A DNA stretch of 64,000 nt, from assembly GCA_903772945.1 (NCBI GenBank), contig CAICTM010000185.1, positions 1 to 64,000 on the forward strand, written 5' to 3'. Below the pieces are notes generated by a model that did no database searches, was not told where the DNA came from, and saw only the letters and a list, made by a program, of their open reading frames with translations. The translations under genes and the position numbers were made by a program. The DNA comes from Seminavis robusta. Lineage: Eukaryota; Bacillariophyta; Bacillariophyceae; Naviculales; Naviculaceae. Positions 9,761 to 18,369 of this stretch are shown one piece after another (the first letter of the stretch is position 1; every line of letters starts with the position of its first letter).

Positions 9761-10101
9761 CTAGTGGGAGTGGAACACAATGACATGGTCCTCTGGCTTG
9801 CCCTCAAAGCACTGCAGCAGATCCTCCTGCATCTTCGGCTTTGTCTTTTGGATGGACTTTCCCAGGACCCTGGCCCAACCTTTTATGTCTGCGAAGCTTG
9901 TGGGAAATGGCGCTACAGATATTGATCCAATTTCCCCGCCACTAGAGGAGTCCTAGCTTTCACAGAGGCACGTCCTATCTTGCCAACAGCCGCCAAGAAC
10001 ACCATGCCGTTGTCGTCCACCTTGGGGAACCGTCCACTGGAGTACAGGTTCCGGATGTAGTGGTCGATACCAGCCGGCGCCTCTTTCGTACTCGCACTCA
10101 T
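9761..10101 (-). pseudogene. Degenerate copy of the small duplicated gene
   Basis: The N-terminal part (MSASTKEAPAGIDHYIRN, then FPKVDDNGMVFLAAVGK) closely matches the intact-looking copy at 10706-11231. The last part (WARVLGKSIQKTKPKMQ, FEGKPEDHV) matches the end of that copy. Between them a segment present in the neighbour, including its KAAPKQGG region and the presumed intron, is missing, so the parts are out of register. It is best regarded as a decayed duplicate. Confidence 0.55.
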
Positions 10102-10119
10102 CGTCGGAGGAGGATTGCG

Positions 10120-10240
10120 ATGAAACCGGCTATCCTTGGCTGCGGTGAGTACCTCTGCGAAGTACCTCTGCGGCTACTGAATGCGGTAAGTACACCTCTG
10201 CGAAGTACCTCTGCAGCTACTGAATACGGACGGGATGACC
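10120..10240. repeat. CTCTGCGG-type minisatellite (copy A)
   Basis: Imperfect repeats of TACCTCTGCGGCTACTGAAT and the related GTACCTCTGCGAAG. They lie immediately upstream of the degenerate small gene on the minus strand. Confidence 0.7.
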
Positions 10241-10374
10241 TCGGTTTTATTGTCTTGCTTCACTATCTCGCTCAAATTCGAAATCCTCTGGCGAAATCCT
10301 CTGGATGCATGCTCCGTCGGTCTTTCGAAAACAACACCACGAGAGACTGATCGAGCTGACACAGAGATGAATCG

Positions 10375-10495
10375 TGTGCACGACTGACGTGCATGCACGA
10401 CTGACGTGCATGCACGACTGAGCACAACCGACGGCACAGCACAACCGACTGACGTCATCGAAATTTAAAGATGGAACCATTCTGATTGGCTAATC
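10375..10495 (-). promoter_or_regulatory. Cluster of ACGT-core motifs and a CCAAT-type site (copy A)
   Basis: Three GACTGACGTGCA-like repeats are followed by CTGACGTCATCG, which contains the palindromic CRE core TGACGTCA, and then ATTCTGATTGGCTAATC (CCAAT on the minus strand). TGACGTCA is a known bZIP-binding core. The equivalent block in copy B keeps both elements. A regulatory role is inferred from conservation and position only. Confidence 0.4.
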
Positions 10496-10705
10496 GCCTC
10501 TACAGCGGCTCTACAGCGGTAGTGTACGGTTGGGCAGATGGCGGTACAGCGGTCCCGCTGTACTTTCTGTACCAATTGTTTGACCTTCTGTGGATCGAAA
10601 TACCGTCTGTAGAAAATTTTTTAAGCTAGAAGTTAAAAGGATGGGCCCCCGCAGGGGGCTTAGAAGTTTAAAGATTGGGCCCTTGGGGCCAAACCACCAA
10701 GCTAG

Positions 10706-11231
10706 CTAATGGGAGTGGAACACATGGCCTTCTGGCTGGCCCTCAAAGCACTGCAGCAGAACCTCTTTCATCTCTGGCTTTGTCTTTTTGATGGACTTTC
10801 CCAGGACCCTGGCCCAATTCTTCATGTCTGCGAAGCTTGTGGAGGAGTCCAACAGCTTGGCTTTGGTCAGACCGCCTTGCTTCGGAGCAGCCTTTCTCTT
10901 TCCAGTGGCATGTTGATTGATGGCGGCCATCTGAACCAGAAATTTGTAATTTGTGCCTGGCCTGCAGCAGGAGCTTCCTTCCTTGCAAGGGCTCTCATAA
11001 CAGGAGATGAGACTCCGTGGACTGCTCCCTGTGGGAAATATTGCTGCAGATGCCGATCCAATTTCCGGCAACTAGAGGAGTCCTGGTTTTCGCAGAGGCA
11101 CGCCCTTTCTTGCCGACAGCTGACAAGAACACGATGCCATTGTCGTCTACCTTGGGGAAGAGTCCACTGGAGTAAAAGTTCCGGATGTAGTGGTCAATAC
11201 CAGCCGGAGCCTCTTTCTTACTCGCACTCAT
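10706..11231 (-). CDS. Small unknown protein, two-exon model
   Basis: The first frame starts at 11231 with MSASKKEAPAGIDHYIRNFY and continues through FPKVDDNGIVFLSAVGKKGR. A second frame ending at 10706 reads MAAINQHATGKRKAAPKQGG, then FADMKNWARVLGKSIKKTKP and FEGQPEGHVFHSH. Both have strong counterparts in the neighbouring duplicate, which supports coding. An intron of about 65 bases is plausible, from a GTTATGAG donor near 11008 to a TTCAG acceptor near 10945; the boundaries are inferred. The product would be about 150 residues, basic and soluble. I do not recognise it. The upstream minus-strand region carries the repeat cluster and CCAAT/ACGT motifs listed separately. Confidence 0.45.
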
Positions 11232-11234
11232 CGT

Positions 11235-11460
11235 CGTCCTTGGATTGCGTTGAATACCTCTGCGGCTATCCTTGGCTTGCGATGGATACCTCTGCGGTAG
11301 GATGGCGTTGAATACCTCTGCGGCTATAGCTTCCTCGGATTGCGATGAAAGCGGGTATATCCTCGGCTGCGTTGAGTACCTCTGCGAATTACCTCTGCGG
11401 CTACTGAATGCGGTAAGTACACCTCTGCGAAGTACCTCTGCGGCTACTGAATACGGACGG
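11235..11460. repeat. CTCTGCGG-type minisatellite (copy B)
   Basis: At least seven imperfect copies of TACCTCTGCGGCTA, with GTTGAATACCTCTGCGG variants. It is expanded relative to copy A and lies directly upstream of the small gene beginning at 11231. Confidence 0.7.
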
Positions 11461-11624
11461 GATTACCTCGGTTGTATGGTCTTGCTTCACTATCTCGCTC
11501 AAATTCGAAATCCTCTGGACCATCGAAATCCTATTCGAAATCCTCTGGATGCATGCTCCGTCGGTCTTTCGAAAACAACAGGAAAACAACACGACGAGAG
11601 ACTGATCGAGCTGACACAGAGAAA

Positions 11625-11700
11625 TCCGAAATGCACGACTGACGTGCACGACTGACGTCAGTCGAACCGTTGATTCTGATTGGCTAATCTCCTCTACAGC
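11625..11700 (-). promoter_or_regulatory. Cluster of ACGT-core motifs and a CCAAT-type site (copy B)
   Basis: GCACGACTGACGTGCACGAC and CTGACGTCAGTCG precede ATTCTGATTGGCTAATC. This is about 400 bases upstream of the minus-strand small gene. The order of motifs is the same as in copy A. Confidence 0.4.
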
Positions 11701-12005
11701 CTCCACAGCGGTAGTGTACCGCCCTCTACAGCGGTAGGCCGATGTCGGCACGACGGTCCCGCTGTACTTTCTGTACCAATCGTTTGACCTTCTGTGGATC
11801 GAAATACCGTCTGTACAAGTAAGCCAGTGAGTTAGTGTTTTGCTTGGGAAGGCTGGGTCGAGTCAGTCACAGTATCTTTTCTCTCTGCTCTTTCCAGTTG
11901 CTTCATCTCTGCTCCGGATCCAGAACTTTGGGCGTCCACAACCGAATCTCTTCTGCATTGACTATCTATTACTCCAAGAAGAGTTTAAAAATACATTATA
12001 TAACC

Positions 12006-12932
12006 ATGGTGATGCTGGATCCTGCTGTGGAACCCAAGAACGACGAGGTTGATTCGTCGTCGAGTCCTCGGATTCTGTGCCAGACAGTCAACCCGTCCGC
12101 TACGTCGTCGCCACCCCGCAGGCTCCGTCTTTGTATGCTGGGATGCGAAGACAATCCTCCGTATGGTCCCACCGAACACACCGGTCAGCTCTTTATGGAA
12201 TTGATTGTGCAGTCGTTGGCAGAATGCGACCCGACGACAACGTGGATCGTATCGATTGCCATTTATCGCGTCCAACAAGGCGAATATCCAGACGATTGGA
12301 ATCTATACGATGGCATTCTCTTGCCCGGGTCCTTTGCGGCCGCCTACGACACGGACCCCTGGATTGAAAAACTCAAACATGTCATTCAAAACGAAATTGT
12401 GGCGCATCGTCGTCCCACCCTCGGCATTTGTTTTGGGCATCAAGTATTCGCCCATTCCTTTGAGGACGGGCAGGCTCAAAAATATCCGCGTGGATCCCGG
12501 GCCGGACGGTATGCCATGACCACTACACCCGCGGGGGCTGCCTTGTTTGGGAAACAACACAATTTGTATTATACACACGGCGACATGGTCCAGAAACTTC
12601 CTCCCTGTGCCGTGGCTTTGGGAACCGAAGATGAGTTGCCCGTGCAAGCGGCAGCCTACTTTGCCAGTGCAGCGGATGCCCAAGCGTTTCCATCCGCCAA
12701 TAAACCATATACCGTGACGTTTCAAGCCCATCCGGAATATGGTGTGTCCCGAGACCTGGGATTGGATGGCACGTTGCGACGCATCTTTCACGTCATGACC
12801 GACAAGGAACTCATCCAGAAGGAGTATCAAGTGGAGAAGGAGCAGGATGCCATCGAATCTTTTGATACGGTTCATCGACAAAGTAAGGAAGCATTTATTG
12901 CCTCTGCCCGAGCTCTTGGATGGTTTCCATGA
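12006..12932 (+). CDS. Class I glutamine amidotransferase-like protein
   Basis: The start is the ATG at 12006 in a good context (ACCATGG). The frame is open further upstream but reads as leader. The product is 308 residues. It has the class I glutamine amidotransferase fold: nucleophile Cys 142 in GICFGHQ, and the His 242/Glu 244 pair in AHPEYG completing the triad. An oxyanion-type strand (YDGILLPGSF) comes before it. No synthetase or partner domain is present, so it belongs with the free-standing GMP-synthase-like amidotransferases found in many eukaryotes, whose substrate is often unknown. The first 35 residues are Ser/Pro-rich and probably disordered, with no clear targeting peptide. Confidence 0.9.
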   Translation: MVMLDPAVEPKNDEVDSSSSPRILCQTVNPSATSSPPRRLRLCMLGCEDNPPYGPTEHTGQLFMELIVQSLAECDPTTTWIVSIAIYRVQQGEYPDDWNLYDGILLPGSFAAAYDTDPWIEKLKHVIQNEIVAHRRPTLGICFGHQVFAHSFEDGQAQKYPRGSRAGRYAMTTTPAGAALFGKQHNLYYTHGDMVQKLPPCAVALGTEDELPVQAAAYFASAADAQAFPSANKPYTVTFQAHPEYGVSRDLGLDGTLRRIFHVMTDKELIQKEYQVEKEQDAIESFDTVHRQSKEAFIASARALGWFP

Positions 12933-13780
12933 TCCTATTAGCTACAGGATGAATGAATGAATGATCTTTCAGTTTTCCATTACGTTAAGACGACAATTTT
13001 GCACATGCTTCAAAAGGTTGAGCATTCCCCCACTTCCAATTTTCCCCTTAGACGACGATCTGCCACCGACCAACCAACCAACGGGCAGCAACCTGAAGAG
13101 ATGCGATTGCTCATCGTCCATTTTTGATTGCTGCCAATGATGAAGGCATTGCCTTTTTGTTCTTGTTCGATTTTAGCTAATGTATTAGAGACAGCCACAC
13201 ACACAAACATTCACTGCCATTGCTAGCTAGCTAGCTAGCTAGCTAGCTAACACATGAGAGAGCTCAAAGATGTAGCCGTAGGTGTTACTATAGTTACGAG
13301 ACTGCTTTCCAGTCCTCGATGCTGCTCGTTTCATGCCAGGGGCTTCTGTTGCGTACCTGCAGTATCTCGTGAGCCATAGATTTGGAAAGCCATCTACCAA
13401 TACCTCCCTTGTACCGGTATGGCTAAACGAGTACGCACCACTACTTCGCTATGAAGTTCCGTCGGGGACCAATTGCAAATCCTGAAGAACCTATCATCGC
13501 CTACATGTACTGATTGGAGCTAGCTAATCCCGCACTCCTCCAAGTCATCGCCACATAACTGGCATTGCCTCTCAGCATCATCAGATACGTACACCTAGCT
13601 AGCTAGCAGCTCCATGATTTTCAAAAAGTAGTATCTAGTTTTTAAGTCACAACAATCTATCAAGCAAGTGGTTTGCTAGCTTTATCTGCATCACAAATTC
13701 ACGGTGGTGTGTGTTGCCTTGGCATTACTAATGGGAATGGCTGTCCATTCCAATTTGTTGCATTTAAAATAATTCACTCA
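12933..13780. other. Intergenic with CTAG microsatellite
   Basis: No gene found in about 850 bases. A run of GCTAGCTAGCTAGCTAGCTA at about 13223-13250 is a simple repeat. A shorter copy is near 13595. Confidence 0.5.
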
Positions 13781-14401
13781 TTAAAGATCCGCATAAATAC
13801 CTCCACCCCCACTTCCTACGCTATCATCGTCGTCATCGACTGCACCCTCGCCTGGGTTGAATCCTTTATTGTTGTATGTGTCGGTCGTACCCATGATGGA
13901 ATCCCACGTGACATCACTCTCCTTGAGGGACTCTTTGGGAAGATTGGATCTTTCATTGCATCCCTCCATGTCATCGAATTGTCCCAGATAAGTGGTTTTC
14001 TTGTCGTCGTCCTCGGCGGACGGTTTGATTAAAAAGAATTGCGGATAATCTCCTTGGACTCCAGAAAGTTCAAAGTAGATGTCACGTTCTTCTCTATACT
14101 CGGGCATGGCACAATTGAGCGTTTCAAAGGGAATGCCCAGTGCCTCCAACATGGCAATGGATCGTTCCTGATTGCTCAGTTGCCTCCTGCTGCCAGAAGT
14201 CGTAGAGACCAACACCATGATGCGAATTGTAGTAGGGTCATCCACCGTCTTTCGCGTCAGCGATGTGGTGGTATTCTTGATGAGAATGTCAGCGGCCGTT
14301 TCTTTACTCATGATGGCTTGATGGATGAGAATGGTCGGAACTGGAGTGGGTTCTAGTCTTATTGGAAATTGGGTGGGGAAAGGAAGGTCTTTTCGAGCCA
14401 C
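13781..14401 (-). CDS. SH3BGR/glutaredoxin-like thioredoxin-fold protein
   Basis: The frame gives 206 residues; an internal Met (MSKETAADILIK, start near 14311) is an equally good beginning. Residues about 60-150 match the SH3-binding glutamic-acid-rich (SH3BGR) branch of the thioredoxin fold: a first strand IRIMVLVSTTSGSRR without the CxxC motif, a helix (QERSIAMLEALGIPFETLN), then the cis-Pro strand YPQFFLI and a terminal helix (FDDMEGCNE). Absence of active-site cysteines argues against redox catalysis. The tail is acidic (DDDDD) and Gly-rich. It lies convergently with the amidotransferase gene, about 850 bases away. Confidence 0.7.
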   Translation of the reverse strand: MARKDLPFPTQFPIRLEPTPVPTILIHQAIMSKETAADILIKNTTTSLTRKTVDDPTTIRIMVLVSTTSGSRRQLSNQERSIAMLEALGIPFETLNCAMPEYREERDIYFELSGVQGDYPQFFLIKPSAEDDDKKTTYLGQFDDMEGCNERSNLPKESLKESDVTWDSIMGTTDTYNNKGFNPGEGAVDDDDDSVGSGGGGIYADL

Positions 14402-14850
14402 TGGAAAAGGCGTGCATAAAGGGTAATATTGTCAGAGGGTTTGGGGTCTTTTAAAACCTTCGAAGCAGCAGAATCTTCGGTCTTTCTTGTCAGGATGAGT
14501 TAGTTGTTCAACTTCTACCAGGTATTGGGAAGTATACAGAGACCAGGAAACGCAGGTGGCTAGCTCTATTTCAATAGATGAGATAGGCAGTGGTTGTTGT
14601 GTCATCTCAATTGGTGCCTGTGCCGGGGACCACACGAAGCCAAGAAAGATATTGGATCTTTATTAGGGTTAATGCTAACTAAATGTACCACATGAGCCCG
14701 CGACGAGGGCTTCCTGGCGGCTTCCAAACGAATTCAATGGACCGATCAACCGGTGTCGCAGATAGCGGCAGCCTTGAGTAACCGCACCGAATCACCGAAC
14801 TTGGATGGGCTGGCCCAGGGAGCAATCCTCCGGCTCCTCACCTTCAAATT
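14402..14850. other. Intergenic, no gene seen
   Basis: About 450 bases between the SH3BGR-like gene and the 3' end of an LRR gene. Only short chance frames; nothing recognised. Confidence 0.4.
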
Positions 14851-16755
14851 CTAGTATCTATTTGGTGGGGTGGAGTTCACAGAGCAGCTGTCTACAAGGC
14901 TGCTGTTGGCCCGAATCTCCAGCAAGCCAGTTTCAACTCGTTCACAGAGCTTGGTAGGGACTGGTCCAGAAATGTTTGTATAGGACACATCCAAAAGAGC
15001 CAGGTTGGACAACTCTCCAAGCTCTGTCGGTATCGTACCAAGCAAACCTGGATTGCCGTGGATATCAATGGTTTCCAAAGCTGGGATCAATCCGAGTGTG
15101 CTGGGAATGGTTCCAGTGAGCAGGTTATCCCCATTCCCAAAGTAGTAGAGACTCTTACTGCCAAGCGTCTCTGCAAGCTTGGAACCAAAGAGCCCAAAGA
15201 GATTCCCAGTAACGTTCACGATTTCCAACTTGGTCATGTACTTGTGGAGGGGATCGAGATATCCAAGCAGATTGTTGCCATCCAGCTTGACGATTCGTAT
15301 CCCAAATGGTTTGAAGCCACCACTGGAAATCAACTGACCTTCAAAGTAGTTGTTGGATACAATGAACACCTCCAGGACTTCATTAGTTGCAGCAGCCCCG
15401 CTTGGAGCAGCTCCATGCAGCTGGTTGTTCCCAACATCCAATGTCAGAATATTTGGTAGGAATCGGTTGACTACTGGAAGTGTCCCCTGCAGATTGTTAG
15501 AGTTTAGGTTGAGAATGAGGAGAGTGTTGTTCTCATCACAGACGGGATAGTTGTCATAGTGTAGAATGCTCTCGTTGTGGGCCTGTGTGAACCAGTCACA
15601 TTCGTTGACATCATAGCTCAGCCAGTGGTCATTTCGGAACCAGTTGTGACCATTTGTCATGTAGTAACAGTATGCCAAATCAAACCTTTGATGTTGTCTT
15701 CCGTGAGAGTAGCTGGCAAGATGAGGGTCGTTCCACATCCAGGCATTGGCAAGATACTCGGGGGTGGATGTGTTGAGAAAGGCCTTGAGAGTGATTGTGG
15801 GCAAATCATCCTGAAAGGGTGGATAGATGATGGGAGAGTTATTGGCAGCGCCGTCCACAGTCTGAGTGCTTTTGCTACCAACACTCGATGAGTTGGAACT
15901 CGAAGGAAGGTACAAAGCAAGAAAAACCACCAAACCAGTCACAGCCAGGAAGGCCAAGCCTAACCAGGGATACACATTACTTTGGACATCACTGTTCTGC
16001 ATGATTGTTCCTTCAATCACTTCTTGTTTGTTGCCCCTGCGTCTTGTCCCTTGTTCCATGAAGACTGCTTCATCTCCAAGAGTTGAATCGTCATCCACAA
16101 GAACAGCTTCGTCGATGACTGCTTCATTGTTGTTGTTGTTAGCATCACTGTTGTGAATGACCAGATCATCGTTCATTTCACTACTTCTTTCTTCAACCGC
16201 CCCGATTCCTTCCACGGCAAAGGCCCCGACTTGTTGGACCGTATTTTGCTGTCGTTGCGGTTCATTCGCTACCAATTCCTGTTGATGTGCGTTATTTTTG
16301 GCTCCTTCTTTTCTTCCTACCCTGAACAAATCTTTTCCAACAGCGGAGTTGGGAGAACTTGAATTGTCTTCAGAGTCCTCACCGAAAACGTGGCGAATTA
16401 TCCTATCCTTCTGATGGAAGTAGTACTCGCGTCTCGACTCGTCGTCATGGTGGTCAGATGCCTCAACATTGGCGTCCTTTGAATCGTCTGCACCGCCTTC
16501 AGATAAACCGCTGCGTATTATCCTATCCTTCTGATACAACTGATACACGTGTCTCGACTCGCCGTCATGGTGGGCAGATGTCTCATCATTGGTGTCCTTT
16601 ACTTTGTGGTTCTGGTTCTTTGCTTCATCAGGAATTGCTACGGCCTGACGATGGCGCTCATTCCGCACAGGCTGATCGACATGGTGCTCGTCCTCCTCCT
16701 CCTTGACCTCTTCATGTTGATGGGTCCTCTTGTTGGTTTCGGTCTCTTTCGTCAT
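14851..16755 (-). CDS. LRR single-pass membrane protein, copy A
   Basis: I chose the Met at 16755 (MTKETETNKRTHQHEE) because the four other full paralogues begin at the equivalent residue; the frame extends to 16878. The product is about 634 residues. A charged N-terminal tail has two about 40-residue units ending YQKDRIIRS and HQKDRIIRH. One membrane helix (YPWLGLAFLAVTGLVVFLAL) lies near residues 260-285. The ectodomain starts with a W/Y-rich cap (FDLAYCYYMTNGHNWFRNDH) and holds plant-type LRRs (NNLQGTLPVV, NLLTGTIPSTLG, GTIPTELGELSNL, NISGPVP). It closes with a short Cys cap. There is no signal peptide or kinase, so a type II orientation with LRRs outside is inferred. Ligand unknown. Confidence 0.85.
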   Translation of the reverse strand: MTKETETNKRTHQHEEVKEEEDEHHVDQPVRNERHRQAVAIPDEAKNQNHKVKDTNDETSAHHDGESRHVYQLYQKDRIIRSGLSEGGADDSKDANVEASDHHDDESRREYYFHQKDRIIRHVFGEDSEDNSSSPNSAVGKDLFRVGRKEGAKNNAHQQELVANEPQRQQNTVQQVGAFAVEGIGAVEERSSEMNDDLVIHNSDANNNNNEAVIDEAVLVDDDSTLGDEAVFMEQGTRRRGNKQEVIEGTIMQNSDVQSNVYPWLGLAFLAVTGLVVFLALYLPSSSNSSSVGSKSTQTVDGAANNSPIIYPPFQDDLPTITLKAFLNTSTPEYLANAWMWNDPHLASYSHGRQHQRFDLAYCYYMTNGHNWFRNDHWLSYDVNECDWFTQAHNESILHYDNYPVCDENNTLLILNLNSNNLQGTLPVVNRFLPNILTLDVGNNQLHGAAPSGAAATNEVLEVFIVSNNYFEGQLISSGGFKPFGIRIVKLDGNNLLGYLDPLHKYMTKLEIVNVTGNLFGLFGSKLAETLGSKSLYYFGNGDNLLTGTIPSTLGLIPALETIDIHGNPGLLGTIPTELGELSNLALLDVSYTNISGPVPTKLCERVETGLLEIRANSSLVDSCSVNSTPPNRY

Positions 16756-18369
16756 GGTCTCTTTCCTTACGGGCTTTCCCAAAACAACGAAAAAAAGAGT
16801 CCTCCTTGGGAATTGTGATGGCTGCAGCTGTTGGTTTCGGTCTTCGTCATAACCTCTCATCTGTGCCGTGGAGCGCACCGTGCTGCTTGTAACTGTGCGG
16901 AGCTTTCCAGCCGCGGCCTAACTAAAACCGGGAGAGTCAGAGTTCTTGCTTTTCTGAAGTGACCCTCAGAATGCCGTTTTTCCGATATACCAACATCAAG
17001 TATTAATTAAATACTACTAGTAGCACCGAACCGGGACCGTCCGACAGTTTTCACGCAGGATTTAAAAATTTCCACGACGGAAGGCCATTTCCAAAATCAC
17101 TTTAAATCGCTCACACCCACCTATTTATGAATCATTCCCTTAACATTATCCTTTAAGTCCTCACAACATCCCTTTAAGCCTTCATTGAAACACCATAAAA
17201 CATCCTCTTATCCCTTGAGAAAACATCCCATGAACCAGATCCCCTTAAATCTGGAACATCCCCTTAAAACATGCCAATAACGGTTGAATCAGTCGTGGCA
17301 AATTGCCCAAGCAAAAACCGTCGGACGGTTCGGTACAGCGTACAGCGTACTGGTAGTACACGCCCAATAAAACGTGAACCTCGCGGAAAGGGCCTACCTG
17401 GTGGCCAGAGAAAGGGGCGGGCTTCAGCTTTGGACTCTAATTATTCTCTTGGGAGCGATTGGGGCAATTGGCTTAGAGGATAGTCTAGAGCAAAGAAAAC
17501 GAGTACCGGTAGGTGCGTCCTCATGTGACCACCTTAAAACCCCATCTCAGAGTTCATTCTGTTAGGCCATCATTTTATTTAAATTTATTTAACACCCGAG
17601 TTTGGCCTACCGGTACTGGTACCGTACTGTAACGCCGTACCGGTACCCTATCGGTAGAGCATCTCAGCTCACAAACATCCCCCCCAAATGGCAGAAGACC
17701 GAAGATCTTCATTTTGCTTTGTTCTGATTGGCCATTATCTCACGAGCATGACAGGGAAACAACGGTTGTGCCATGCAGCGTTCAATCGTCCTTGTCCTCA
17801 TCTTTGCCGGCACAACGGAGGCACCGAGTATCAGTCGCAAGGTGGTAATGGCCCGGGCATAATGGATCTCTGTTAGGGTAAAACGAGCCTGGCCAGTGGT
17901 GATGCTGATAGATGTACTCATGTACCGCTAGATTGGAAAAGGAGGACAGCGTGGATTGTGACCGAGGACTGCCACCCCTGTGCACATGTGGCGGGCTTGT
18001 TCATGTAGCACCAGATCTCGGATCTGGGATCTTGGGCTGCCATGGTGCCATGGCAAGCCTCATTTTTATTCCACGTGGCACCCTTATGATTGGACCATGG
18101 AGGACTAATGTGGAAAGCTTTGCTCTTGGAAGATTGTAAAATACTGGTTCCGGTACCACCAAAAGCAGTAGAGAAATTGACAGCCAGGTGGCACTCATCA
18201 ACTTGGACGTACTCTGGAAGGAGTTTTAGAGCTCTTGCAATTAAGCTAGCTAGTAGACCTGTGACAACGAATGCAACTACAGCTGCCTATTTTTGTTCCA
18301 ACTCTTAAAGCAATGCAGAGTACAGACAGATGGATTTGCTAATCAATGGAATATTTCTACTCGAACCAC
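16756..18369. other. Intergenic with short repeats
   Basis: No convincing gene. At 17110-17275 the phrase ACATCCCCTTAAA and close variants recur about eight times. At 17600-17655 is a dense run of CCGGTACC-type palindromes. Minus-strand frames around 17709-17985 contain short protein-like text (TGQARFTLTEIHYARAITTL) that could be a gene fragment, but I cannot assign it. Confidence 0.4.

Larger units (their letters stand above)
9660..10616. repeat. Tandem segmental duplication, copy A
   Basis: The segment starts with a TTTTTTAAGCTAG block and a GC-rich inverted repeat (GAGCCCCCGCAGGGGGCTC). It holds a degenerate small gene on the minus strand, a cluster of TACCTCTGCGGCTA-like repeats, ACGT-core motifs and a GATTGGCTAAT (CCAAT-type) site, then ends with GCTGTACTTTCTGTACCAAT and a TCTGTGGATCGAAATACCG block. 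The same order recurs in the adjoining segment. Copy A is shorter, mainly through a deletion inside the gene. Confidence 0.8.
10617..11820. repeat. Tandem segmental duplication, copy B
   Basis: Second copy of the unit at 9660-10616, with the same landmarks in the same order: poly-T plus AAGCTAG, GC-rich hairpin (GGGCCCCCGCAGGGGGCT), small minus-strand gene, CTCTGCGG minisatellite, ACGT cluster, CCAAT-type site and the terminal TCTGTGGATCGAAATACCG block. The copies are diverged but easily aligned by eye. Confidence 0.8.

Noticed and set aside
12303-12881. 192-codon minus-strand frame
   Set aside because: Opposite the amidotransferase gene, whose catalytic motifs are clear.
13220-13255. CTAG run as a CRISPR or structured RNA
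   Set aside because: Simple four-base repeat without spacers. No CRISPR array or tRNA/rRNA gene was seen anywhere in the window.
16359-16706. Repeated VSTRRHGGQM-type plus-strand frames over the LRR tails
   Set aside because: They recur opposite every LRR copy only because they are the complement of the KDRIIR repeat region.
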